From Hawksworthiomyces lignivorus (Eukaryota; Ascomycota; Sordariomycetes; Ophiostomatales; Ophiostomataceae): a stretch of 64,000 nucleotides of DNA. Both the position numbers and the translations under genes were made by a program. Below, one piece after another: positions 22,820-33,909 of this stretch. How positions within the stretch are numbered: the first letter of the stretch is position 1; every line of letters starts with the position of its first letter. The stretch covers positions 124,001-188,000 of the forward strand of contig NTMA01000003.1 in NCBI GenBank assembly GCA_002917075.1. The letters run 5' to 3'. The notes beneath the pieces are model-generated. The model searched no databases. It was not told the DNA's origin and worked only from the letters and a program-made list of their open reading frames with translations.

Positions 22820-24255
22820 ATGAGCCTCAAAGAATTCCGGCAAAAGTTCGAGAGCGGTGAGCTGCCCGTCGACAGCCATCAGCGCCTGCTGCACATTGCA
22901 TACATCTACACGGAGAATGAACCGTGCGTGTTTTATGCAGTCCGTGAACTGCACGTACGAGGATGGACCTTTGGCCGGGGAGATTTGAGATTCAACCGGT
23001 ATGTTCAACCTTTAATGATAGTTGTCCATGTGGCATAAAACGCTGACGATTTAGCACTCTGGATGTGTTTTACCTTGCCCAGATCGTAACCAGCATGTAC
23101 CGCTCAACAAACCAAGGAACCATGTTGGGACAGATTGACGAGCCGCTGCCTTTTGAGACGATTTATGCCGAAAACCGCGACCTGCTCGAGGAAGACGTCT
23201 GGCGACAGTATTACTCGCCTGCGTTTCTGCGGCAGCCAACTTCGGCCCGCTTCTACCGGTTGCCTGATTTGAAAGACTTGCCCGACTCGGATAGTCCCAT
23301 TTACCAGCCACGTAACAAGTCGGGGGAAGGTCTCCGCCAGCCCTATACGCGGATGCCGCGTTGGGCCCAGCATGTCGCGTTCACTCACTTCCGCCAGCCG
23401 ACTCTTCCCGTCGAGGATATTATCCGGCTGGGCCTGGCCACCCTTCGGGAGACCCTTGCCCGGCAGAAAGTTGAGTTTGGGAGTCTGGCCGCGTTTGCGT
23501 ACTCGGAAACCCAGGCGCGCTACTGGCTCAAATACTTTACCGTGGACAGACAGCCCGTCAAGTGGAGCGAGTTTTATTGGCGGGCCAATGAATACGGCAT
23601 CCACGTCGCGCGCGGCCTCTACGACGTCTGGGGGTGGGAGCGGTGGTACTCGCGCGAGCGGTGGGCCGCATCGGTCGGCGTCGACGCGCCATATGTCGAG
23701 CCCGATCTAGATGGCACGCGCAAGACCTCCATCCAGTGGGCCGGTTGGCCGGACGGCGGCATCCACGGCGAGGCGTACGACCGCGGGTGGGAACCCGAGG
23801 TGGGCAGCGATGAAGAGGTGGCATTTTCGGCTGCGGTTGCCGTCGAGGAGACCAATAGCCTGGATTTGATAAGCGATGGGCTTTTGGACAGGCTCGACTA
23901 TAAGATGCGCTCGCACATTTTTTGGGCCATTGTGTGGACAGCGTGTCAGCAGCAGCAGTCGGAGTTGGACCTCAAAGACCTTCAAGGCCGCATGGTCGCG
24001 GCCGGTCGCATCGATGATAGTCAAGCTGAGGAGTGGATCTGCCAGGCCCTCAAGGTCGTAACGCCGTATGTGCAAGGGCTTGAATGGCGTGAATTCGCCG
24101 AGGACAGAAGCAAATACCGCCAGATTCTCTGCGAAAACGGCCAACTTTTTGGGCGTTGGGAAATCCAGCGATCGCCAGAGGCTTTTTATTTTAAGTTGAA
24201 GCCGATAAGTAAGGAGTTGTATGCTGTATGGTATGATCTTTTAACGAAAGCATAA
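22820..24255 (+). CDS. Conserved-looking protein of unknown function
   Basis: Two exons (22820-22998 and 23055-24255) with a 56-nt intron (GTATGT..TTAG) give 459 aa. The start is the ATG of MSLKEFRQKF, and splicing yields ...DLRFNRTLDVFYLAQ. The protein is rich in aromatic residues and Arg, with blocks such as WGWERWYSRERWAASVG and WAGWPDGGIHGEAYDRGWEP. No signal peptide or TM segment. I do not recognise a family. Good codon regularity and a clean intron argue that it is real. The poly(T) tract lies in its promoter. Confidence 0.75.
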
Positions 24256-25434
24256 ATTAAAGGCGAAGAAAGAACGACAGAAAAAAAAGCCAATTAAAGA
24301 GCTTTTCCTAAGTTTGTAGTTTTGTGAGCAAATTAGGAGCAAAGTACAGTATGATTAGAAAAAAGAAAAAAAAGAATATATTGCCAGAGAACCAAAAACG
24401 TCGTCAGTTCAAAGTCAACTTTCGTCAATGAGACGTAAGAAGTAGGGGGTAACGAGGTAGGTTTCTGGAGGTATTTGTACGCGAAGGTAATTCTTGTAGC
24501 TGAGTAGGCAGTCTGTATTTACTTTGTTGCACAATAGTCTTACATAAAATGTGTTGCCACTACTTGTGCACACCTCGCTTATTAGGATTATGCAGGCATT
24601 GCACCTAGGTACTGAGTAATAGGTGCCGTCAAATTCAGGTGGTTTAGAGCCATTGATGCGGAAGGCATAAATCAGCTGAGGCAGTCAAAGGGAGAAGCCC
24701 TCTCAAACAACAGTAGTGCAAAGTTTACAGTATAATATATATGCTCACAGTATTCTGTCAGGTGATAAAAATAGCTACGCATAACTCAACAGAATCCATA
24801 GCTACATACCAGCCTATTTTACGGAGTACATAACTGCATATTGAGAGATACGGGAAATTTAAACTTGACCTGATAAAACGTTTGGCCTAGTTTGGTGAGA
24901 CTGGATTAGGTGGGCTTGCAAAGAAGGGCCGGGCTGTGAAGACACACAAAGCACGACAGGGTGGCACGAGTTTATTCTACCGCTATTCTGTTTGCATAAG
25001 GGTGACATTTACATTAGATATGATTGGATTACGGTGTCATTTCGAGGTAGCTTATTTTCGCCAATAAGTACCTAACCATCTAGTCTAGTCCTCTACTAGA
25101 AACAAAATCAATAAATGCCACCAGCGCACTCGTATTCCACGGCGGCTGAGCGCCTTTTTCAGCTGTGTTAATATTGATTATGTAGAATCTTTTAGATAGG
25201 GGCGTGAATGTCAAATTTCGAATTAGAGAATAGATTTTTCTGTTACTCGGAGGCTCGACTTAATAAGGGCCGTTCGTCTTAATAAACTGTACATAGAGAT
25301 TTAGCTCTCTCCTCTCCCAAGATAAACTTCTTATTTTTGAGAGCAATTGTTCCTTAGTTTTATCTAGTTAATTCGTCTATAACGTAGACGCTAGGTAGAT
25401 TTCAACACAAAGCGCAAGAAGCACGGACTTCAAA
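24256..25434. other. Intergenic, AT-rich, nothing recognised
   Basis: The first part is the 3' flank of the preceding gene and the last 150 bases are the promoter of the secreted protein. No coding exon, RNA gene or clear repeat seen between. Confidence 0.5.
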
Positions 25435-26247
25435 ATGAAAGTTTTGCTTCTGCTGCATGCTCCCTTCCTCTGGGCTAGCATTGCGACAGCATCCCGCTGT
25501 AAGCCGTCCAGACCCGCATCATCGTCGGCGTCATCTGCAGAGAGCTCTTCCATCAGCCCATCCTCCACCGGGCCATCATTCTCCATTGTTCATTCTGTTT
25601 CTTCGTCTTCCTCTATCTCTTTCGTCTCTTCCGTCGCCGCCACCTCTTCAGTTTCTGCTTCTGCTACTTCGTTCTCTTCCCTACGTCCATCCTCTGCCTC
25701 AGTCTCGGTTTCTGTTTCTATCTCTGCCTCATCGTCCGCTCCGCCTGCCGCCTCCTCTTCAGCCAGCTGTCTCAATTTATATAAGGCCTCTGATTTTACT
25801 AGTCTTGCTGGCTGGTCATACGATTTTTCTGGAGTTCCTGGCCTCGACTATTTCAGTCCCTGTGACGGATACGATGCGTGTCTCGAGATCGATGTGTCCT
25901 CACAATCATCACTGTACTTATTTCAGTCTATCAATATCCCTACAACTGGCAGCTATACACTAAATGCCACGTTCCAGCTCATAGAGCTGACCGGTGGCAC
26001 GCTAGCGTCTCTGGCCTGGCAAACAGGCTCTACCGATGTAGGTGATGCAGCCGACGTGGATCTCAGCACTATACCCCTTAATACATGGCAGACATACATT
26101 ACACACTTTTATGCCAGCGAGGGGGACGTAATGTTTCTTGGCCTTACATTATCTACGGGCTCTGGCGTTACGGCTGCAATATATTTTTCAAACATGAATC
26201 TATTCTCTTGTAAAGAGGGCACTTCTGGTGTGTCTCCCGTAGATTAA
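25435..26247 (+). CDS. Secreted Ser-rich protein with C-terminal beta-rich domain
   Basis: A single exon of 270 aa. A signal peptide is evident (MKVLLLLHAPFLWASIATA). Residues about 24-110 are almost only Ser, Ala, Val and Thr, a mucin-like and probably O-glycosylated stalk. From about 112 a globular domain begins (CLNLYKASDFTSLAGWSYDF, then SPCDGYDACLEI and NIPTTGSYTLNATFQL) with a few cysteines. It ends FSNMNLFSC and resembles the galactose-binding/CBM jelly-roll-like modules of fungal wall proteins; that assignment is inference. There is no GPI-type C-terminus, so the protein is likely released or wall-trapped. Confidence 0.75.
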   Translation: MKVLLLLHAPFLWASIATASRCKPSRPASSSASSAESSSISPSSTGPSFSIVHSVSSSSSISFVSSVAATSSVSASATSFSSLRPSSASVSVSVSISASSSAPPAASSSASCLNLYKASDFTSLAGWSYDFSGVPGLDYFSPCDGYDACLEIDVSSQSSLYLFQSINIPTTGSYTLNATFQLIELTGGTLASLAWQTGSTDVGDAADVDLSTIPLNTWQTYITHFYASEGDVMFLGLTLSTGSGVTAAIYFSNMNLFSCKEGTSGVSPVD

Positions 26248-27268
26248 AAGTTTACTTTAATGGTCTACTTTGGTAGTTTTATAATACATACATACATTTC
26301 TCTTCACCTTATTCGCATTTGTGCAATCGCAATTCATTGCTTTTGGTTTCTTATATATGTATATATAGTGCTGTTCTGCCAAGTGACTGTTACATGGGTG
26401 ATTGGGAACCAGTAGACCGTCCGTGTTCAGCTGCTGTCACGAACACGACTACGAATATCATCCTTTCTGCACCAGCTACATCAATTGTTGACTATTTATT
26501 TTCTCTCCTAGCTAGACAGGTTCTTAAAGCAGTGACACCAACGTCGAAATCCGACACCCCATCCTGTTTATCCATTCAAATTTCATCGGACGGCAGACTG
26601 TCCGTTGCGATGGAAGAGTCCGTAGTAGGGGCAGCCTACGTCATTTACTGACACCGCACCTCCTACAAAGACACACTATTTAAAAGAAAGAAAGAAAGAA
26701 AAAAAAATCCAAGAGACAAAAACTGTTGTAGATGAAAAGCTTATCGGTTTTTCTCGGTGCTGCAGTAGTTGAAATTAGCCGACTAATCTTTTTCATCTTG
26801 GAGTCAAGCCTTGCTAATGCGTTGCTGGATTCTCTCTCGCGCACAAAAATGAAATGCGATGAGATTGTTCGTGAATATATATCTTTGCATATATTGTAGG
26901 CAATTACAGTCATCAATCTTTCTAGTTTACAAAGAACATAAACTGTTTCATTTTTGCAGCTACGTGGGTTGTATCGAGTAGATGTGGCTCGCAAAACAGC
27001 CACCGTCTTTCGGTGTACAATTCTGCGATAAACTCCAGGTACAGCTGCAGTTAGCTTTTCCATCAGTTGGGAGCCCTCGTGAGGTAGGTAGAGCGGAGTG
27101 GCCAATGTCTTGCCAGCTGGCAACTACCTAATATAAGTATAGCCTACTTCGTCAAGCCACGCGGGTATCGTGGCGTTTTGCCCCGCCTGTATTAACCACC
27201 TTGCATTTTGCTTTGGCGAATGGAAAGCACGCTGCCCTTCACCACACGCAGAATTTTCGCAATAGAAG
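26248..27268. other. Intergenic, nothing firm
   Basis: A short AAAG microsatellite lies near 26683-26706. Frames of 110 and 147 codons occur on opposite strands, but without family features or coding-like composition. The last 150 bases are the Nudix gene promoter. Confidence 0.5.
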
Positions 27269-27877
27269 ATGGGTCGCGACGAGCCTGACCAGGCTACGCG
27301 GCCTACTTCCAGCTTTGAAATTGCTGACTCTCTCACCGACTGGGCCGTCCCCGCCAAGGAATGGATCGTGAAGAATGGCGCCAGTCACCTGAATGGCATC
27401 GCTTCAGGCAACTTCATCTTCAATACCCTGGGCAAGGTTCTCGTCATCCAACGGGCAAGCCACGATTCAATGCCCAACCGCTGGGAGATCCCCGGCGGCG
27501 CTGTCGATGACGAAGACGCTTCGATTCTGCACGGCGCGGCGCGGGAGCTGTGGGAGGAGGCGGGGCTGGTTGCCAAGCGGTTTACCCACGTTGTTACGGA
27601 GGGCCCCGGACACGCACCCGGCCAGGTCTTTACCAACAGGTATGGGACGAGAAAGTTCTGCCGCTTCGCGTTTGCTGTGGATATCGAGCGCTGCGACGAA
27701 GTGCGACTGGATCCGAACGAGCATCAGGATTTCCGATGGGCGACCGAAAAAGAAATCAGAGAGCAGAAGATTGGAGGCGAGGAACTCTTAATCACGAATC
27801 AGGGGATGTGGACGTTGATTATGGAGGCATTCAGGCTGCGACGAGAAGAATGCGGAAAGGATGGAACCGTGTTTTGA
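27269..27877 (+). CDS. Nudix hydrolase
   Basis: A single exon of 202 aa starting at ATG (MGRDEPDQAT). The Nudix box is clear: IPGGAVDDEDASI leading into RELWEEAGL at residues 92-100, which supplies the metal-binding glutamates. The distance between the first Glu and the RE pair is 9 instead of the usual 7 residues. The domain begins at about residue 47 (GNFIFNTLGKVLVIQRA) and ends by 185. These enzymes hydrolyse nucleoside diphosphates linked to another moiety. The substrate cannot be told from sequence. No targeting signal seen. Confidence 0.88.
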   Translation: MGRDEPDQATRPTSSFEIADSLTDWAVPAKEWIVKNGASHLNGIASGNFIFNTLGKVLVIQRASHDSMPNRWEIPGGAVDDEDASILHGAARELWEEAGLVAKRFTHVVTEGPGHAPGQVFTNRYGTRKFCRFAFAVDIERCDEVRLDPNEHQDFRWATEKEIREQKIGGEELLITNQGMWTLIMEAFRLRREECGKDGTVF

Positions 27878-28793
27878 TGACAGACCAATTCGTCGCTTAT
27901 TAGCTAGCAGTGGTGATACTTGGAATCTGATGACGAAGGTTAATAGTTCGAAATCGGCGATGAAAGCGCCTCCGGGATACTGTGTTATGTTCGAAGCAGT
28001 TATTGTTTTATTTAATCTTTTTCGCTTTGCTGGGCTCTTTCTCAGCCTATTTTTCAAGATTATTTTCGTATGTCTTAGCTTTCTAACGTTTTCCCAGCCT
28101 CTGAAGCCTAACTTGCAGTTCCCAAGTCAGCCACTAGGCACGTACTAGAAGAACGCATGTCCATTAATATGAAGACAGCTGACAACTCATAAAAACAAAC
28201 TGGTTTTTGATGCAATCGCCTACAAAGATGAAGGGCCTTTATGTGCTAGGAACATTCAACCATTCAGAGCTCAGGGTCACTAATACTTCTTCTCACTTAC
28301 AACCTCTCACTATCAAATTTTTATCTGTTTTATGTTTGCTGCATGTATTTTTTGTCTTCACGGGTCCTTTAAGCAGTCAACAATTGAAGAGTAATCACAT
28401 GTTTTCAAGACATTTGTTATGTAAATAATCATATTGTATATCAAGAACGTGGTTCTCTAATCAATTTTTTTTTAATAGCGATATGCGTATCGCAGGTCGA
28501 TGGTTGTTACGATAAACCCCCTGCGACCGTTATGTTGCAGCCCAACATGCGCCTCTCAAACGATTGGCTGTAGCTGCATTGCCAAGTTGCAATTCAAACC
28601 AAAAGGATCGCTGGCAGCATTCGGCTCTCTTTGACCCCGCCTCCTCGCCTTACTATTTGATAGTCTCTCGCATAATTGTCGTTCTGCCCCAGAAACGACG
28701 AGATGAGCAGTGAGCTTATCCGGTGCCAGCAAGATTATCTACACATGAGCCAACATTTGCCCTACTAGTTGGTTCGATAGTGCATTCGAGATA
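27878..28793. other. Intergenic, nothing recognised
   Basis: The 3' flank of the Nudix gene and the promoter of the NLR gene. Short frames at 28207-28428 and nearby are not supported. Confidence 0.5.
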
Positions 28794-31700
28794 ATGGGGA
28801 AATTCCGGTTATGGCGAAAGGAGCACAAGGTTGGGCGCACTCCACCACAGCAGCCTGGTAGAGACCCTGGCCCGTCCAAGGGTCAACTAGCTGCGTCTTT
28901 CCCAGACGGATCAAAGATTCTGCATGACTGCCCCGGTGCCACTGTCGACATTTGCTTCGTTCACGGCCTGACCGGAGGTCGGGAGAGCACCTGGACCGCT
29001 GACGGACAGTTCGAATGTTGGCCGAAGACGATCCTTCCGCCAAAGCTCAATAAGGCTCGCATACTCACGTATGGCTACGATGCATATGTAGTGCGAGCAT
29101 CAATCGCGTCGACAAACCGGCTCATCGACCACGCTGCTAACCTATTGATGCAACTGACGACAAACCGGGACCTTTACGGGACGTCATCTCGTCCCCTCAT
29201 ATTCGTGGCACACAGCTTAGGTGGCCTCGTCTGCAAGGAGGCCATTCTGCTCTCGCGTAATAACCCGGAGCCCCATCTTCGTGGCGTATTCAACAGCGTC
29301 AAAGGAATCATATTTATGGGCACACCTCACAAAGGGTCATGGATGGCGAATTGGGCCAAGATACCGGCTTCGGCCATTGGTCTTGTCAAGTCCACAAACA
29401 AGTCGCTCTTGGAGATACTGGAGACAAACAACCAGTACCTCGAGTCTATCCAGACCAGGTTCTTGGCGATGCTGAGAGAGCAACGTGAGAGTGGCAGGCC
29501 CCTCGAGGTTACATGTTTTGTAGAAGAGTTGCCTCTTCCTATTGTCGGGCAAGTTGTGTCCAAAGAATCTGCGATTCTTGAGGGCTATACTTCCATTGGC
29601 ATCCATGCCAACCATAGAGATATGGTTAGATTTAGCTCTGAAGAAGAAAATGGTTTTCAGATGTTGTTGGGGGAGTTAGTCAGATGGAAAACTCAAGTCG
29701 GTAAGGAAAACTACAAAATAACATTGGAAATAATGCATTTGGCTAAATTGAACTCGATGTTTCAACGTCTGCTTACAGCTGTATCCGCTACAACGACCAT
29801 CGTCACATCTACAGCTGCATCATTAGAGCTACAAGAACCTTTGACATCGTTAGCTCTTCCACAGATGCAGAATCACGTTATTGGTACGCCAAAGCATCGC
29901 CAACGTCTTTGGATCGTCCCATTCGGTCGCAACAAGGACTTTGTGGGACGTGACACAGCTTTAACACAACTTCTCGAGAAAATACCGCCCAATGTCAACA
30001 AAGACGACTGTCAGCGAACTGCTATTGAGGGCCTCGGAGGCGTCGGAAAGACTCAAGTCGCACTCGAGGCGGCATTTCGGATACGCGACCGGCATCCGGA
30101 CTGCCACGTTTTCTGGGTCCCTGCGGTCGACGCCACCACGTTCGAGAACGGCTACCGTGAGATTGGCTTGCAGCTCGAAATAGCAGGAATTAATCAAGAC
30201 AAGGCGGACGTCAAGCTGCTCGTCAAGACGGCTCTGAGCCAGAGTACCGACAGCTGGCTCTTAATCATCGACAATGCCGACGACGCGGGGTTGCTCTTTG
30301 GCGCTGCAGATACCACGCCTCTCTGCAATTATCTTCCTTTCAGCCACAAAGGCTCCATTCTGCTAACAACGCGGACTCGTGAGGTTGTTGCAAGGCTTAG
30401 CATCCCCCCAAGTGCTACAATTGACCTAGTAAAGATGAGCAGGCCTGAAGCTGTTGACTTGCTACAGAGAAACGTAGCGGCGTGCCAATTAAGCGACGCG
30501 CAAAGCATAGTGCGATTGCTTGATTACTTGGCCGATCTGCCACTTGCCGTTAAGCAGGCATCTGCATACATGGCAAAGACAGGAATGTCTGTGGAGCAAT
30601 ACCTCAGCTATTGCGAGTCAAGTGATGCACACTTAATTGAACTGCTAAGTAAGGACTTTGAAGACCAAGCCCGTTATGAGAGTACCCGAAATCCAGTTGC
30701 CGCGACATGGCTGATTTCGTTTCGCCATATATCTCGCGATAACCGACTTGCTGCCCAATACTTAAGTTTTATGTCCTTTCTTTCTGAGAAGGAGATCCCA
30801 AAAAGTCTTCTCCTTACAGGGTCTGGTGAATTAGAATTATACGAGGCGATCGGCACCTTAAAAGCATATGCGTTTATTACTGAGCGCGCTGGTCAGGACT
30901 TATACGACATGCATAGACTTGTCCGACTGGCAATGCGGAATTGGCTGGCAGAAAAAGGAGAATTAGAAGCATGCGCTGCAGCTGCGATACAGCAGCTTAA
31001 GAACAAGTTTCCCTCGCCAAAACACGAAAACAGGGCTGTCTGGGTGAGATATTTACCACACGTGCTAAGTGCACTGGAGTCTCAGGACTATGTGCCCGAC
31101 AACGCGACGAAATCGAACCTTCTCTGTAATGTAGGAGACGCTATTTTTATGCTCGGAAGATATCAAGAGTCTGAAAAAATATATCGACAGACGCTTGAGC
31201 TGGAGACTCGAGTATTCGGCGCAAAGGATTCCCACACGCTTACAACCATGGCTTGCCTCGCAGATGCACTTTACAGTATAGGAAAACGCCAAATAGCTGA
31301 GGAGCTTTACCAAGAGACGCTTGAGCTACAGATTGAAGTTCTTGGTGCAAATAATCCCCTGACCCTTGCAAGCAGAGGCAAACTTGCATTTGCGTTATAC
31401 ACTCGACAGAAGCATCAAGAGGCCGAAGAACTCTTTAGGCAGACACTTGAGCTACAAACTGAAGTACTTGGCGCAGAAAATCGCTCTACACTTATCACTA
31501 TGAGCTATCTTGCGAATACGATTCGTAATCAAGGAAAGTTCGAGCAAGCTCAAGAACTTTATCAACAAACCCTTAAGCTCCAGACTACAGTTCTTGGCGC
31601 AGAACATCCAGACACACTTGTTACTATGAACAGTATCGCGTCCACTCTTTTCAACCAGGCTAGATACGAGAAAGCCGACGAGCTTTACCAGCAGATACTT

Positions 31701-32201
31701 AAGCTGCGAACTAGAGTGCTTGGTGCAGAACATCCTGACACACTTATTACTATGACGGGTCTCGCAAATGTATATCTTCGGTTGCGGAAATATCAAAAAG
31801 CTCTAGAACTTTACCGGCAGACGCATGAGTTACAGACTAGAGTACTTGGCGCAGAGCATCCTGACACACTTGTTACTTTGTGCAATCTTGGAAACGCAGC
31901 ATACGCCCAAAGAAAATATCAAGAAGCCGAAAGCATTTACAGACGTACAATTGAGTTACAAGCAAAAGTTCTTGGTATAGAAGCATCTAGCACGCTTACT
32001 ACTATGAGAAATCTCGCGCACAATCTGTCCAGTCAACAGAAGCATCAAGAAGCTGAAAAGGTTTTGCGGCAGACGCTTGAGATACGAATTAGGGTGCTTG
32101 GGTCTAGGCATCCTGATACACTTGCTACTAGAAACCATCTCGCAGATACACTTCTCAATCTAGGAAAACATCGAGAAGTCGAAGAACTGTATCAAGAATA
32201 A
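28794..32201 (+). CDS. Fungal NLR: SesB-like hydrolase, NB-ARC, TPR array
   Basis: An intronless 1135-aa protein starting at ATG (MGKFRLWRKE). Residues about 45-300 are an alpha/beta hydrolase of the SesB type (DICFVHGLTGGRESTW; nucleophile in VAHSLGGLVCKEA, Ser141; MGTPHKG). The NB-ARC ATPase follows, with the P-loop GLGGVGKT at 413-420, a Walker B-like WLLIIDNADD near 488, and LPLAVKQASAYM as the GxP-like motif. From about residue 772 come 42-aa tetratricopeptide units with the signature VLGAEHPDTL. There are eight such signatures, and the protein stops inside a ninth unit. Such effector/NOD/repeat proteins act in fungal non-self recognition and incompatibility. The hydrolase would be the effector and the repeats the sensor (inference from family). 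Ordinary length for the class. Confidence 0.93.
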   Translation: MGKFRLWRKEHKVGRTPPQQPGRDPGPSKGQLAASFPDGSKILHDCPGATVDICFVHGLTGGRESTWTADGQFECWPKTILPPKLNKARILTYGYDAYVVRASIASTNRLIDHAANLLMQLTTNRDLYGTSSRPLIFVAHSLGGLVCKEAILLSRNNPEPHLRGVFNSVKGIIFMGTPHKGSWMANWAKIPASAIGLVKSTNKSLLEILETNNQYLESIQTRFLAMLREQRESGRPLEVTCFVEELPLPIVGQVVSKESAILEGYTSIGIHANHRDMVRFSSEEENGFQMLLGELVRWKTQVGKENYKITLEIMHLAKLNSMFQRLLTAVSATTTIVTSTAASLELQEPLTSLALPQMQNHVIGTPKHRQRLWIVPFGRNKDFVGRDTALTQLLEKIPPNVNKDDCQRTAIEGLGGVGKTQVALEAAFRIRDRHPDCHVFWVPAVDATTFENGYREIGLQLEIAGINQDKADVKLLVKTALSQSTDSWLLIIDNADDAGLLFGAADTTPLCNYLPFSHKGSILLTTRTREVVARLSIPPSATIDLVKMSRPEAVDLLQRNVAACQLSDAQSIVRLLDYLADLPLAVKQASAYMAKTGMSVEQYLSYCESSDAHLIELLSKDFEDQARYESTRNPVAATWLISFRHISRDNRLAAQYLSFMSFLSEKEIPKSLLLTGSGELELYEAIGTLKAYAFITERAGQDLYDMHRLVRLAMRNWLAEKGELEACAAAAIQQLKNKFPSPKHENRAVWVRYLPHVLSALESQDYVPDNATKSNLLCNVGDAIFMLGRYQESEKIYRQTLELETRVFGAKDSHTLTTMACLADALYSIGKRQIAEELYQETLELQIEVLGANNPLTLASRGKLAFALYTRQKHQEAEELFRQTLELQTEVLGAENRSTLITMSYLANTIRNQGKFEQAQELYQQTLKLQTTVLGAEHPDTLVTMNSIASTLFNQARYEKADELYQQILKLRTRVLGAEHPDTLITMTGLANVYLRLRKYQKALELYRQTHELQTRVLGAEHPDTLVTLCNLGNAAYAQRKYQEAESIYRRTIELQAKVLGIEASSTLTTMRNLAHNLSSQQKHQEAEKVLRQTLEIRIRVLGSRHPDTLATRNHLADTLLNLGKHREVEELYQE
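31104..32198 (+). repeat. 126-bp coding repeats (TPR units)
   Basis: Eight full units of 42 codons plus a partial ninth. Neighbouring units 4-6 all share VLGAEHPDTL and are also close at the DNA level, while outer units are more diverged. Confidence 0.85.
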
Positions 32202-33909
32202 TGTCAGGTTACTTTAATTATTACATAGAAATTTATTATTGGGTCTTCTGTAAGCGTTGTTACATTCTCAGATCAACCTTTGACGAGTTTCTCTGCTACC
32301 GCTGTCTATTGGAGGGCTTTCTACAGAATATCGAACGACACGTTCCTCGAATACTCCACAGACACCTCCAATTACTTCAAATTTAATACAATATCTGGTA
32401 AGCCGAGAACACTGAAGTATCATGCGTTGCTAGTTGTTTAAAATTTTCATCTAAATTAATACTTAATTTTCACGACACTAGAGGTCACGATCATATTAAA
32501 GGGCCTGGTTAAATACTTGCCTGAAAGGTCCTTATATTTGCAATAGCGTTTGGTCTCCCAGATAAATAAATGACTGAGTGTATTTTTCTGTGTAGGAAAT
32601 CTGGTTTTCTGGTGATCCTTTATACTTGCCTTGGTAAAGAGGATGCGTGTAAACAATCTACAAAAATAGGAGAGAAAAGCTGCATAATGCGCGTCTGGTG
32701 AGCTTCCATTCAACCTAAAAGAACAAGGTATACATAGACAGAATGTTCACTTAGCTATCCAGACAGTCGATTCTGGAAAACTTTTTTGAAGAGCTTCTTC
32801 CTCGAGTTGCGGCACTCGCTTGAGATCGCAGAAAAGACAGAGCGTCTACTGCCTTTCATGGACCTACTTGCTGTAGAATACCGCGCTATGTGTGATAAGG
32901 GCTCGGAGGATAACATATGAGCGACGTTCCACTTCTAGTTCGACAGCCAGTCCGTTGCGCGTAGCAGACCCAAAACCATCGCGATTGATAAAGACCGTAC
33001 ATCATGTTACTCATTCATCATCCTTGCCGATTAAGAGACAGCCACATCTAGTCATCCGAGCAGTCTAACGTCCAAGGTGACGAAAACTACTCGCCAATTG
33101 ACAGCGTGAGCGTCGATGGCGATGACTGGATGTAAGCCGAGAGGAGGGATCATTGCTCTACAGCAAGTCCGCCGCAGACACGGTCGCTTGGTACTGGTTC
33201 TGCCGGCGTCGGTCACAGACCCGACTTGACCGAATATCGTAGGATGGGAGCCTATAGCCCACGGACAAGTCTATCAGTTCTGCTGTGGCTGGACGAACTA
33301 CACGAAGCGTTACATCGTGACATTTGGATACCGCAAGGCCCGCAACGTACTTCAAGCTCATGAATTTCCTTCAGTTTAACTGGATCAAATTTAATTTACT
33401 GGACCATTGACTTGGATTAAAATGCTTTGATGGCGTCAAAATGTGTTGATGGCGTCAGCCGATTTTTCGTTGATTTTCCATCACCTTCGACTCTCCTTTT
33501 AGTTGAGCCGGAGCGGCTCAACTTCGGAGACATTCTAAGCAAAAAGCTCCCATTTCAGTAGAATTGCTTTGGATCGTGTTTGATTATCTGCGAATTGATT
33601 AAATATACTGTTGCACACTTATGAACCTTTGGCCCAGGCCAGATAACAAGAATCTTATACTCGTACACGTACGAATAAACTGCCTGCTTGTCTTACTATA
33701 CCATTTCTGGTATAGTTTCAAAGTGCCTTCCTTACACGCACCTGCTCAGAAAGGTTCAAAGGCGCAGAATATACGCCTTGCTCTGCGTATATATTACAAC
33801 TTCTTCTCGGCACCGTTCATTCTTCAATCTCGTCAATCCGCAAAGTTGTCATCCTATTATATAGCTGCTATACTGTCTCTGACAATCCTACTCATAAATA
33901 TTGACTACT
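32202..33909. other. Intergenic, no supported gene
   Basis: The first 200 bases are the NLR 3' flank. GC-richer sequence at 32900-33360 has broken frames on both strands that hint at a decayed gene, but I could not match it to a family. The last 150 bases, with TATATAG near 33858, are the SDR promoter. Confidence 0.4.

Noticed and set aside
26680..27123. 147-codon minus-strand frame upstream of the Nudix gene
   Set aside because: Ends in Phe runs from a microsatellite and has no conserved motif.
32201..32386. Possible extension of the NLR past its stop codon
   Set aside because: The TPR pattern does not continue downstream in any frame, so I accept the stop at 32199-32201.
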